NCBI RefSeq assembly: GCF_019279795.1
Contig: NC_056749.1
Coordinates: 571,779,986 to 571,843,985 of the forward strand
Length of the DNA: 64,000 nucleotides
From: Protopterus annectens
Taxonomy: Eukaryota > Chordata > Ceratodontiformes > Protopteridae
Direction: 5' to 3'
Shown here: positions 43,446-53,650 of the stretch, one piece after another
Layout of the letters: every line of letters starts with the position of its first letter
Position numbering within the stretch: the stretch's first letter is position 1
Notes under the pieces: generated by a model
Seen by the model: the letters and a program-made list of their open reading frames with translations, nothing else
What the model was told of the DNA's origin: nothing
The model's database searches: none
Made by a program: the position numbers and the translations under genes

Positions 43446-45432
43446 CCAGTCTGGCGGACCCCGGCCATAAATAATATCTACAATAGAAGGAAAAATTATT
43501 ACAAAAAAGAGTAAAAACCCAGGAATGGAAATAATCCCTAACCAACCTTAGCAAAAAGCTAAGAACCCTCATAAAAACCTCTAAGGCAAACTTTGAAAGA
43601 AAAATTGCAACAGACACCAAAGACAACCACAAGGCATTTTTTAGCTATGTCAAGAACCTAAACTGCAACACTCAGATCTGCTCTGAGCTACAGCATAATG
43701 GTTCAAAAGTCACGGAACCAACTGATATCGCCAATATATTGGCAGATAGGTTCAGTGCAAACGTTACCCCACCCTCACCACCTAGAGGGCCCATATCCAT
43801 ACCAGACAATTGTGCTGCCCCTGAAATCACAGACACCCATGTGAAAACAGCACTCTCCAAAGCAAAAAACACAGCATCCATGGGACCCAACAGCATCCCA
43901 GGCTGTGTGATACATGAACTCCAAAACAAATTAATCCCATACCTTAATACCATGTTTAACCACAGCTTCACCTCAGGCTATGTGCCCACTGAGTGGCCTA
44001 CAGCAACAGTCATCCCACTCCACAAAGGAGGTGCCACCACTGGCCCCGGTAACTACCACACCATCAGCCTGATGAGCCTAGTCTGTAAGGCCATGGAGCA
44101 TATCATCATCATGGGACTCATAAACAAAGACATCGGGAACCTACAAACTCTAGACCCTACCCAGTTTGGGTTCGTAAAGGGACGGTCATGTCTCCTCATT
44201 CTGGTTGACTTTTTCGAAAAGCTCACTGAGGCAATAGATGAAGGGAAGGTGGTCCACACAGCATACCTTGATCTTGCTAAGGCCTTCAATACCATTCCCC
44301 ACTCAGGAATTATAGACAAACTCACTAACGTAAACATAAACCCCTATGTATCAAGATGGGTTGCCAACTGGCTCATGGACAGAACCCATTTGGTGAGAAT
44401 AGGGAACGCTAGATCAAACTCCAACCCCCTCCTGTTCAGCATCTATTTCTAAGAGGTACAAGCAACCATGGAAGGATTATGGCTAACAAAGTTTGCAGAT
44501 GACTGCAAACTGGGTGCCATAATTGAGACTCCTACTGATGTAGACATCCTTCAGAGGGGTCTCACTGATACAGATACGTGGTGCCAAAATCACAGCCTCA
44601 AGTTAAATGCCAAAAAGTGCATTGTCATACCTTTTGGGAAAAACCAAGTACCAATGAATTACAACATAGGTGGCAGCCCACTTATCACAGAGAGTGTGAT
44701 AAGAGACCTAGGGACACAGGTGGATAATAACCTCTCCTTCGACAACCACATCACTAAAGTGGTTAGAAAATCCTTCTACATGGCCCATCTTATCACAAAA
44801 GGGTTTGCATCTAGGAATAAGGAAGTTATTGTCCCCCTCTACTCATCACTCATTAGACCTGCAATTGAATACAATGCCCCATTCGGGATGTACCTTACAA
44901 GACATCTGCAACAACTGGAAAAGCCTCAAAAGTACCTCACAAAGAGGATGACGGGCCTTAAGCAAATGCCCTATGCTACGAGGCTAAAAAAACTCAAACT
45001 ATACTCGGTCGCATACCGACTACTCAAAGGTGACCTATGCCTAACATACAAGGCTATGGTCAACCCCAAATTGCTGGAAATGCTCCACCTAAGGAAAACC
45101 CAATCCACCACAGTTACAGGCTCAAGGGACATTAACCTGACAGTAACAATAAACAGGACTTGTTGGAGGGATAGATTCATGTCCCAGAGACTCCCCTTGC
45201 TCTGGAATAAGGTCCCCATATATGTGAGGCAGAGCCTCTCACTAGCGCTCTTCAAGAGGAATCTTGATGAGTGGATGGGAAACAGGAAATTCACCCCGGG
45301 AATCACGTCTGTTGCCCTGCTCGACAGAGGCGCAGGTAACTAAACCTCATGGGAGGCGAAAGCCGAAACATTTTGGCTAGGCTTAATTATGCCCTAGGGC
45401 CAACAGCCTAGTACATACCTATGAACCTATAA
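43446..45432 (+). mobile_element. CR1 LINE, 3' part (CR1-b continued)
   Basis: CR1 sequence resumes after DIRS-H with a degenerate INNIYNRRK-type motif, continues through RT and the C-terminal domain, and has a 3' UTR ending at 45418-45431 in ACCTATGAACCTAT octamers, the same end as CR1-a and CR1-d. Confidence 0.88.
43739..45343 (+). pseudogene. CR1 ORF2 reverse transcriptase (CR1-b)
   Basis: In one frame it reads SKAKNTASMGPNSIPGCVIH, WPTATVIPLHKGGA, PTQFGFVKGRSCL and AYLDLAKAFNTIPHSGI (first Asp). The GVPQGS motif is deleted: ARSNS joins NPLLFSIYF directly. A TAA at 44450-44452 precedes WLTKFADDCKLG (FADD) in the same frame. The C-terminal domain runs to LFKRNLDEWMGNRKFTPG and the stop at 45341. 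Upstream to 43446 the frame is broken. Confidence 0.88.
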
Positions 45433-45588
45433 GACAAAATAGTAGGCCCTCTGTTATTGATACGGCATCACTCAGAAAACCTCTTCTACTTGTAAACATA
45501 AAATGTTCTAACTGCAGTTTTTCTGCTTCCTTAAACACCTGCTGCACATCATCGTGGAACAAGTGTGTGATGATGTGAGGTATTGCCA
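45433..45588. other. Spacer after CR1
   Basis: Non-coding; possibly the start of the repeat that carries the hammerhead-like motif at 45589. Confidence 0.4.
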
Positions 45589-45639
45589 GCTATGCCAGAG
45601 GAAGTAGGGCAATGGATGCGAAACATATGTCAGCATGGC
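45589..45639 (+). ncRNA. Degenerate type I hammerhead-like motif
   Basis: Helix I: GCTATGC (45589-45595) pairs with GCATGGC (45633-45639) over 7 bp. The core reads CAGAGGA in place of CTGATGA. Stem II is GTA/TGC around a 10-base loop. GAAA is at 45620-45623, then CATATG as a self-complementary minimal helix III, and TC at the cleavage site. Two core changes, including U4 to A, make activity unlikely. The geometry matches the minimal ribozymes of Penelope-like elements. Confidence 0.5.
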
Positions 45640-46696
45640 TAGCTAAAATTTTGTAAAGAATTATGTCATTTGTATATCAAACTGATTTGTACAGATGCTT
45701 GTGTTGAAAAATGTATTTTTACAGTTGCTTGTGTCCTGACTGTATTGTAACTGATTAAATGTTTATGTTTTAACAGAGGATACTGGAAGTTAAAAGGTTA
45801 AGCTCAGCCCTAGCTAACTTTTAAGAAAAATATCCTGAAATTAGATTACTGGGTGTAGGCCATAAAGACTGTATATTACAGTTCTGATTGCAGCCATAGA
45901 CTAAATATCTGTGCCAGAGAATGGTTTATTAGCTCCTGTAAGAACAGTGGAAGTGTTTTATGGTGTTATAGCTTCCAAATGCTATAACACATTTCAGCAA
46001 AGCTCTATATGTGTATATAGTAACACATATGTGCTACATTCTAGTTCAGTTTCTAGCAATGGGGGCAGCATTGGAGCCAAAAGACAGACGACCAAACATA
46101 TGCGATGTCATTCTGTAAAATAAGACAAAAATGATGTTTTGATACCAGATGAAATAGAAGTCGCAGAGCAGTCTGTTTTTGGAATCTGACAAAGAAGGAC
46201 CCCCACACTTACTTTATCTTGCCTTGCTCTAGTAAGTGACCAGGGAATATTAATTCTTTAGATCAGTCAGGAAAATATAGAGAGATTAGTTAAGTACTGT
46301 TTTTCTGTATCTGTGTGAATCAATTCATCTGTGTTATTTTAATATTTCCTGTGGCTGAAACTCTGGAGTTTATTTTAAATAGATATTTAGTATTTTCATG
46401 TTATTTTATCATTTATTATTAAATATATTTTAGCTTTTCACTGTGGCTGGTCCTTTAGAGAATATTTTAACCTTTGAGAGTACTTGTATCTATTTGGTGA
46501 CTCTCTGGCCACTCCTAACAGCTGTACTGCATTGGTCAAAACACTACCATTTGTATTAACATTAATTTAATTCAGTATAATTAGATACACTTGTAACAGC
46601 CTTAGAGTACCTGGCTTTGGAGTGTCGGGTGTCAGTAACTACCTTATAGTCTAGCCAGAAGGGGGAAAAGCTAGTAAATCTGTGCCAGCCTTTCCC

Positions 46697-46779
<83 letters not shown>

Positions 46780-47179
46780 TCAAATCTCAAAAACTGCGTG
46801 GGCCAGCTGCTTGGAGTACAGACACAAAGTTTCTCAGAGAGGGTGCTGAAAGAATTGGCTTGGACACTTGGCTGAGGACTCAACTTTATAGCTGTGCTAG
46901 TGGGGAGTCTTACTGGGGACCTGGAGGGAGACAGACAGAGAAATCCAGACCCCGAACTGAGTGTGTTCCCTGTGTGCTCTTAAGGGAAATTGTGCTTGAT
47001 GCAGAGAGCTGCATCTGGAAATACTGTGAGTCTCTATTCTTGTTCCAAGTGAACGTCCTTCTCCAGTGTCAGTGGTGTGGATTCAGCTTCCTTAATTACT
47101 GGCCCAGACTGGGGATGTCACAAAGTGCCTAAAAAGTATTAAGACAGAATCATTTAGGCTGCCAGTTGCAATTTCTCTA
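45640..47179. other. Non-coding region with (GT)n
   Basis: AT-rich sequence, perhaps partly Penelope-like downstream of the ribozyme. Apart from the microsatellite at 46699-46774 no feature is visible; open frames there are simple-repeat artefacts. Confidence 0.5.
46699..46774. repeat. (GT)38 microsatellite
   Basis: A perfect GT run of about 76 bases. Confidence 0.97.
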
Positions 47180-47265
47180 AGCTGGGTGCACCAGTTGCTT
47201 CTAACACTGTTTAAGCAGATCTAGAGTGTGAGGAAGCTTATGGTAATTTCCTTTGGCTAATACCA

Positions 47266-48790
47266 TTAAAAGAAAGAACTAACTTTGCCTGTGTCACCAC
47301 AACAATCTTCTTTCTGAATCTTCTGAAGTACTTTGGGTATCAGTAGAATGGGTAGAAATGCATAAAGGAACATTCCTGTCCAAGGGAATGAGAATGTGTC
47401 TGTCCACCAAGAATGGCAGCAAGGATATTTCAAACAGAATTTTTCCAACTGTCTGTTTTGAAAGGAAGCAAACAAAACTACTTTATGGATTCCCCACATC
47501 TGGGCCAAATCCTGGGAGACATCTGTCCTATGTTTCCACTCATGAGGGTTCATCCAGGATCTGCTCAGTCTGTCTGCTACTAGGTTTTGCTCTGACAGAA
47601 TGAATGTGGCCTGAAGGATAGAAGAATACTGTAAGACTAGCTCACAAATCATCACTGCCAACTGGCAAAGAGGGTATGACCTTGTGTCCCCTTGTTTGTG
47701 GTGAAGAACTTTGAAGACCTTAATCACTGCTAACATTTCTCTCCAAAGGACCCCATAAACTTTGCACTTGAACTCCTCTGGTCACTGCTCCCCATGGAAT
47801 ATCTTATAAGTCTGTCTGGACTGAATGAAACTGGGGTCTGGAGGGAGAAGGGTAGCCTGTATTGAGACATATGGTCCCACCACCACTGTAACTCTCATTT
47901 CAAAGATTTCAGCACTGCTACCTGGAATTCTAAGAGATGCAGGTACTGGGATCAACAATTTTAAGCAAGAGTGAATCTTTGTTTTATGGAGTCTGGCAAC
48001 TGGTATCATGAGACCAATGATGTCATGAGACCTAGAATTCTAAGAAGCTCTCTTATGGAATCAACTTTCATGAAGAGGGAAATTGTTAAAAATGTTCTGA
48101 TAGAGTCTGTACTTTTTCTTCTGGTAGAAAGACCAGACTTTTTTCTATGTCTATCATACATCCTAGGAAGACAATTCTTTTTGAAGGTGTGAGACAGGAC
48201 AGGGCATTTGTAGGCTCCAAGTGAAGCTCAGGTGAGCTACAATGATTAAGACCTAGTCTAAGGACTCAAAACATTTGGAAACAGACTGCATAAATCAGGT
48301 AAAAGTCTAAATAAGGGAAAATGCGGATGCCCTTGGTCCTGCCGTAAGAAACCACTTGAGCCAGGTACTTCATGAATAGTAGGGGTACAACAGATAGCCT
48401 AATGGGTAATGCAGAAAATTGATAATGAGAGTATGACACAGCAAACCTCACACACTTCCTGAAGCTGGGGACAATTGAAACATGATAAGTATCTTTCAGA
48501 TCTAAAGTCACCATGATACAGCGGTCTGTAAGAAGAGGTAGGATCATCTACAGGATTAGCAATTTAAATTTTGGTACTTTCAGAAAGGTATTTAGGCAAG
48601 ACAGTTTAACACTGGTTACCACAATAGCTCCTTTTAGGGTATCAGAAGGATTCTGGAGCATAATCCTTCTCTTGTTTGTGGTGCAGGAGCCAGTGCTATA
48701 TCCCCTGCTTGCAACATATGAAGGTGTACCGGAGAAAGCAGATATATCTGGACTTGCAGGTGTGGGGGGATTCCCTTGAAGGGAAAAGGA
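47266..48790 (-). pseudogene. DIRS RT-RNase H remnant (DIRS-B2)
   Basis: RT fragment 48266-48547: IMVTLDLKDTYHVSIV, HYQFSALPIRLSVVPLLFMK and FPYLDFYLI, where the YLDD box has become YLDF. RNase H tail 47266-47736: HKQGDTRSYPLCQLAV, VADRLSRSWMNPHEWKH and FQNRQLEKFCLKYPCC. Many breaks, certainly inactive. Confidence 0.78.
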
Positions 48791-48920
48791 GGATTTTTTT
48801 GTCCACTACCATGAGTACCCTGTCTAAATTATACTCAGTACCCATTTGTCTAAGACTATTTGTGACCAGGCTGCTAGGAGAGACAGAGAAAAGGAATGAG
48901 AAGCCCGAGTCTCAGCACAG

Positions 48921-49800
48921 TCATTCTTTAGCAAATGAACCCCTATTTGGTTTGGAAGTATTATCCTCCTGCCATTTCCTCTTGGTATCCTGATTCTTGT
49001 TACGCTGGGAATTTTGTTTGTTCTGCCCTTTAAAGTTAGACACTTTGCTGGGGTAAATTCTGAGAATGTGAAACGTTTTAGATGCCCTATGCATCAATTT
49101 ACATCTGCCAACACATTGGTTGAAAATCCTGGTAGCAGCAGGACCAAACAAAAATTCAGAACTTAAATGAGCATTCAAAATCTCATTGTTTAAATTCTCA
49201 GAAAAATTCAGGTTATATAACCGAGCATAACTTCTTAATACAACAGAAGCAGTTGTATTTCTAGAAACTACATCCAAGACACTTCTCAACTCTTTCAAAA
49301 TCTGACTCACATAAGAAACAATCTCATTCATATAAGTTCAAAAAGTAAAGATGCAGCAAAGTCATCAAAACTGTAAGCAGATTGCAAAATAAACTTCCTC
49401 ATAGCCTTTTTAGGAACTGCTTCACTAGCTAATGGAGTTTTATCTGCAGTTTTACAGACATCTTCTAAGGCTGGTAACAGAGAAGTAATGGCCAAACATT
49501 TGTGAATATCATCCTGAATATGATCAAAAAAGTCTGGCAATTTCTAGCACAGCTCCAGACTGCTTCCCCCAAATACATGTGGAAAGGAGAATATCTGCTT
49601 AGGTTTCTGAACCTGTTCACCTTCTGAAAAATCGGATTTTACGGATTCAGAGTGCTCACTATTGTCTGCATCAGAGTCCCCATCAAAATCTAAAGCCACA
49701 GACTTATCTCTAGAGAAGGCAACACTGTAGTCATACTGAACAGGAGTATAAATGCCAAAATTAGATGATTGTAAAAATTACATGTTAAAAACTTGACTGT
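48921..49800 (-). pseudogene. DIRS gag remnant (DIRS-B2)
   Basis: 48921-49331 reads NAHLSSEFLFGPAATRIF and KLMHRASKTFHI, followed by a basic tail. 49328-49540 holds ITSLLPALEDVCKTADKTPL. 49541-49800 holds the acidic middle in broken frames. It aligns with DIRS-B gag at 14445-15674. Confidence 0.7.
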
Positions 49801-49807
49801 CTGCAGC

Positions 49808-50749
49808 ATGGTCCAAAGCTGACCTTGGGCTGCTTAAAACAGAGGTGGCTAACTTTACAGCACCCAAGTCAATGGAAAATAGATGCATGTCTGCTGAGTC
49901 ATACAACAATGCACTGTATGAACACATACATAAATGCATGGAACTAGCCATACCCAACAGAACCAAGACGCTCTCCTCCAAAAAAAGGAAGCCAATCTGG
50001 TGGTCCACTGCCATAAATAAACTCTACAATAGAAGGAAGAAACTGTTGCAGAAAAAGGTGAAGTCCCAAGACTGGAAAAACTCCCTTATTAGCCTCAACA
50101 AAAAGTTGAGATCTCTCATCAAAACCTCTAAAGCCAGCTATGAAGGCAGAATTGCGGCAGACACTAAAAACAACCACAGATCCTTCTATAGTTATATCAT
50201 GAATCTCCATGGCAATACCCAGGTTTGCTCTAAGTTACTGCACAATGGTACCTCCTATACTGAGCCAACAGATATTGCCAACATACTGGCCATCAGATTC
50301 AGTGCCAACTTTACCCTTCTCTCGCCCACTAAAGGACCACTCACAATACTAAGGGAAAGCCAGGCAGCCAGCATTACTGCAGCACAGGTTAAAGCTGCAT
50401 TGTCCAAGGCCAAGAATACAGCTTCTATGGGACCCGACAATATCCCTGGATGTGTTCTACATGAATTACAAAGTAAACTGGCACCACATCTGTGTGCCCT
50501 GTTCAATCACAGCTTCACTTCAGGCTTTGTCCCTACCGAATGGAGCACTGCTACAGTCATCCCTCTCCATAAAAGGGGAGCGACTACTGACCCTAGGAAT
50601 TATCGCCCCATTAGCCTGACTATTCTGATATGTAAGGCTATGGAGCGCATCATCATGGACCTAATTAACAAGGATATAGGGAATCTCCAAAGTCTAGATC
50701 CCACTCAGTTTGGTTTTATGAAAGGTCGATCATGTCTGCTCAACCTTGA
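49808..50749 (+). mobile_element. CR1 LINE, internal piece (CR1-c)
   Basis: A 5'-truncated CR1 from the endonuclease/RT linker (SKADLGLLKTEVANFT) into RT. It ends abruptly within the GRSCLLNL motif, where unrelated sequence follows. The 3' part is not contiguous; CR1-d at about 52540 may be its remainder after insertions and deletion. Confidence 0.85.
49845..50749 (+). pseudogene. CR1 ORF2 fragment, RT N-terminal half (CR1-c)
   Basis: An uninterrupted frame of about 300 codons: LYNRRKKLLQKKVKSQDWKN, AKNTASMGPDNIPGCVLHEL, WSTATVIPLHKRGATTDPRN (with YRPISLTILICKAMERI following), LDPTQFGFMKGRSCLLNL. The catalytic Asp blocks lie beyond the truncation. It shows what the DIRS-H-interrupted copy lacks. 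Confidence 0.85.
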
Positions 50750-51216
50750 ACAGATTTTCCCAATTTCGGTCATGAAGGATACGAATAACTGGTCAGATTT
50801 TTGTAGTAATTTAGTCTTGTCCAAGTAGAATCGCAATGGTCTATGCACATCAAGTAAATGCAGGGAGTATCCTCCTTTATTAAAAAAATGTAAATAAAAA
50901 CTGTAAATAAAACTGTAAATAAAAATTCTCTCTTCCTCTCCTTAAGGACTCGCTTGCCAAAAAAACAAAGTAAGTCCAAGAAAACAGTCGAGTCCAAACA
51001 GAATTGCAAACTTTTATTCCATAGAAACAGGTAAAATAGTTATAAAACTGTTAGCGCTTTCGGGATAACCCTTCATCAGACAATGAAACAGCTTTCATGA
51101 ATCTATTTAAATACATTTAAAAACACAACCACAAATCATCTCACTGCACTCCTTTCAGAGTTGAATACATGTATACCTGTAAGACCAGCCCTTAGGAAAA
51201 GGAGGGCAGTGAAATG

Positions 51217-51219
<3 letters not shown>
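50750..51219 (-). mobile_element. Probable Penelope-like element, terminal region
   Basis: Non-coding repeat that carries a canonical hammerhead motif on the minus strand (51047-51084). A short AACTGTAAATAA-type triplication lies at 50889-50925. Hammerheads of this minimal type are known in Penelope-like element terminal repeats. No RT coding is seen here, so this is a family inference. It is bordered by CR1-c and a (TA)n tract. Confidence 0.5.
51047..51084 (-). ncRNA. Hammerhead ribozyme, minimal type I
   Basis: Read on the minus strand: helix I ATTGT (51084-51080) pairs with ACAGT (51051-51047) over 5 bp with one wobble. Invariant CTGATGA is at 51079-51073. Stem II is GGG/CCC with a TTAT loop after one extra A. 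Invariant GAAA is at 51061-51058. GCGC, a self-complementary minimal helix III, and TA at the cleavage site follow. All core residues are present. The palindromic helix III suggests cleavage as a dimer, as reported for short-helix-III hammerheads. Confidence 0.78.

Positions 51220-51268
<49 letters not shown>
51220..51268. repeat. (TA)n tract, left
   Basis: Nearly pure AT dinucleotide run directly outside the GGGTCTACC inverted repeat. Confidence 0.95.
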
Positions 51269-51270
<2 letters not shown>

Positions 51271-51968
51271 GTCTACCGGATAACACCAACATGCCAAAGC
51301 ACCAACAATGAAATAACCGACATGACAAATCCGAAAGTTCAAACACACGAAACTTCACATACCCGACAAACCACAATCCCGACAATCAACAAAACAAATA
51401 ACTTTCCTGAAAAACACACACACAACACAAGTACACCAAAAACATTACAAAACTACACTAAACCTTACATACACAACTATATATGCACTAACCTTAACCC
51501 AAACCCTAACCCTAAGGTCCGTCACTATCGCACATTTACCTTACCCGCACCCTAACCCTAACTCACTTAATCTGCCCCTAACTCTTAAGTCTGTCACTAT
51601 CGCACACTTACCTTACCCGCACCCTAACCCTAGGTCACTTAATCTGCCCCTAACCCTTAAGTCCATCACTATTGCACACTTACCTTACCCGCACCCTAAC
51701 CCTAACTCAATTAACCCGCCTCTAAACCTAAAGTCTGTCACTATTGCACACTTACCTCACCCGCACCCTACCCTAACGTCCATCACTATCACACACTTAC
51801 TTTACCCACACCCTGACCTTAACGTCCGTCCCTATCGCACACTTACCTTAACATGTTAGTGTTCTCAGCGTCGGGATTCTCAACTGTCGATATTCTCTGT
51901 TGTCGATCTTCCAGTGTCAGTTATCTCGCTGTCGGTCATTTGCAGTTTTGATTAATTCAGGTAGACCC
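51269..51968. mobile_element. 700-bp inverted-repeat element with telomere-like minisatellite
   Basis: The ends are GGGTCTACC (51269-51277) and GGTAGACCC (51960-51968), each bordered outside by (TA)n. The interior has A/C-rich sequence with ACCGACATGAC-type motifs on the left, a minisatellite (51517 to about 51860) containing ACCCTAACCCTAA, and CTGTCG-rich sequence on the right. No coding capacity. It could be a non-autonomous DNA transposon (a TA target would be consistent) or an expanded simple-repeat locus. Classification is uncertain. Confidence 0.5.
51517..51860. repeat. 72/45-bp minisatellite with CCCTAA motifs
   Basis: Units begin GTCNRTCACTAT at 51517, 51589, 51661, 51733, 51778 and 51823: periods 72, 72, 72, 45, 45. 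Each unit contains CCGCACCCTAACCCTA or a variant. CCCTAA is the vertebrate telomere hexamer, but here at most two or three hexamers occur per unit, so this is not a telomere. Confidence 0.9.
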
Positions 51969-52000
<32 letters not shown>

Positions 52001-52025
52001 ATATATATATATATATTTTTTTTTT
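51969..52025. repeat. (TA)n tract, right, followed by T run
   Basis: AT dinucleotides with two TATG variants, ending in a T-rich run. Confidence 0.95.
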
Positions 52026-52139
52026 TTAAATAAAACAGATAATATCAAAAGTATATAATGATAAAGAAAAAAGGAAGTTCCCAAAATGATATTTCCCCGA
52101 GTCTGGAAGCTGTAATCCACCAATGTGAGCTTCTATAGA
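52026..52139. other. Unassigned AT-rich spacer
   Basis: Possibly leader sequence of the DIRS-F3 fragment to its right. No feature is seen. Confidence 0.4.
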
Positions 52140-52385
52140 GATTCATCTGTGTGATTCCTACTGCTAGCACTAAAAAAGACTGAACAAGCGACTTCCTGGG
52201 ACAGGGGTCATGCTTTCTCTAATGGAATGGGCTTAGACAATCCCCTGTCACAAGGAGTCAAAGGAGGGAATTCTGAGCTCTGGAAAGCTGCCAGTGTGAG
52301 TTTGTACAGGCACAGGCACCACCCCCCGTGAGTTGATGCACACAAAAAACCCATATGACACTGAGGTAGTGTGAATGATGAACAT
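52140..52385 (-). repeat. DIRS-F right terminal repeat (DIRS-F3)
   Basis: This is the reverse complement of the left terminal repeat of DIRS-F2 (36300-36530): TTCTGAGCTCTGGAAAGCTG corresponds to CAGCTTTTCAGAGCTCAGAA. It ends GTGTGAATGATGAACAT at 52385, exactly the right-end sequence predicted by the DIRS-F2 internal complementary region. Nothing else of the element remains. Confidence 0.82.
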
Positions 52386-52539
52386 TTCTGAGCCTTTACA
52401 GAATAACCACTGTTCGCAGCTAGTTAAGTGATGATACGGCATGAGACTAAAAGGGTATATGACAATGATTCCATTAGTCAGGTATGTCTAACAACTATGA
52501 AGCCTGACCTGCAGCAGAGGACTTGAAGGAGAGCAAGAG
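52386..52539. other. Unassigned spacer
   Basis: Short stretch between the DIRS-F3 end and CR1-d. No feature is seen. Confidence 0.4.
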
Positions 52540-53012
52540 AGAAATGAGCATGAACTACATGAAAAGTGTCCAGAACTCTGGCTGTACTCAGTGGCGTATC
52601 GCTTACTCAGAGGTGATCTCTGCCTGCCTGACTTACAAAGCCATGTCCAACTCAGAATTGATGGACATGCTCCACCTAAAGAAATCCAAGTCACTGCGAG
52701 TCACTCGGTCTAGTGAGCTAAACCTCACCACAACAATAAATAGAACATGTTGGAGGGATAGATTCCTGTCACAGAGACTCCCCAAGCTTTGGAACAAAAT
52801 TCCTAACTACTACCCCTCACTAACACTCTTCAAGAGAAACCTTGACGAGTGGATGGGTAACAGAAAATACACCCCTGGGATCACTTCATTGGCTCTTCTT
52901 GACAGAGGCTCAGTTCATTAATCAATGGGGCGGCAAAAGCTGACACACTCTGGCTAGGCTTATAAATACCCTCGGGCAGATAGCCTAATACCTACCTATG
53001 AACCTATAAGAA
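52540..53012 (+). mobile_element. CR1 LINE, 3' end (CR1-d)
   Basis: It encodes the CR1 C-terminus (ACLTYKAMSNSELMDMLHLK, TTTINRTCWRDRFLSQRLPK, LFKRNLDEWMGNRKYTPGIT) to a stop at about 52921. The 3' UTR ends CCTATGAACCTATAAG near 53010. The frame upstream of 52600 is poor. It lacks RT and endonuclease. Confidence 0.85.
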
Positions 53013-53440
53013 CCAAAACAACACATATCCATATCTGTTTACCTCTATGTATGTGTGTGCACACGCGCGTTTGTATAGATAGATATCCATACTACACCAC
53101 ACAGGTCTTGTACATATAGCATTTGCCATGAGAAGCATAGTTGGCTCACCCAATGCCTTGTGCCGGTCCTATGAACAAGCGTCTCACCCCCTCAGCTCTT
53201 CAAGTGAAGAACAAAAAAAGGTCTGTTCCTTGTACTGGCAGGATGGCCATGCCAGGCACATGCCCCCTCCCTCCTGCCCCAGCTCTTCAATAGAACATCA
53301 AAAAAAAAAAAAAAACACTCTGCAATTGAGTACCTGGGAATCCTGAAATGAGGAGCCAGTCAGGTACTATATCTGCAACCTGCCCAGATCCTTCTTCTTG
53401 ACATTTTAGTAGAAAAAAAAAAGATTTTTTTTTTCTTTTA
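53013..53440. other. Non-coding spacer
   Basis: Unique-looking sequence with A and T runs (for example A15 near 53300). I see no gene or named repeat. Confidence 0.5.
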
Positions 53441-53650
53441 AAACTATAGCAAACTGCTTGCAGGCAGTTTGCTACAGTTTATAACCAACATGCAGTGCTA
53501 CATCACTCAGCTTTTACTTAAAAAAATAAATAAAACAAAACAATTTTTACCTTTAAACTGTAGTAAATTGCTTGCTACAATGTAGCAAGCAATTGCTACA
53601 GCTTAGACCATACACAGAATGCTACATCTCTCAGCTTTGACCACAAATGC
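53441..53650. repeat. Tandem pair of foldback hairpins
   Basis: Two copies of a unit of about 115 bp. Each has a near-perfect hairpin: arms 53441-53457 and 53464-53480 (16 of 17 paired), and arms 53555-53579 and 53581-53604 (one indel). Each hairpin is followed by a shared tail (GTGCTACATCACTCAGCTTT; ATGCTACATCTCTCAGCTTT). It could be a duplicated MITE-like sequence or a structured RNA. Confidence 0.6.

Larger units (their letters stand above)
47180..49807 (-). mobile_element. Old DIRS copy related to DIRS-B (DIRS-B2)
   Basis: On the minus strand: gag (48921-49800), RT (48266-48790), an RT/RNase H junction (47782-48240) and RNase H (47266-47736). Left and right ends are missing. The right edge meets CR1-c. 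It matches 13355-15674 in several motifs. Confidence 0.78.

Noticed and set aside
46562-47132. Open frames of 70-143 codons across the (GT)n tract, both strands
   Set aside because: Their length comes from the dinucleotide repeat (poly Cys-Val or His-Thr); no conserved protein around it.
47971-48993. Plus-strand frames over DIRS-B2 RT
   Set aside because: Antisense shadows; the minus strand carries the RT motifs.
51136-51555. Open frames with Ile-Tyr runs over (TA)n
   Set aside because: Simple-repeat artefact.
51480-51860. Chromosome-end telomere
   Set aside because: Only two or three CCCTAA hexamers per 72-bp unit, interior position, and transposons on both sides.
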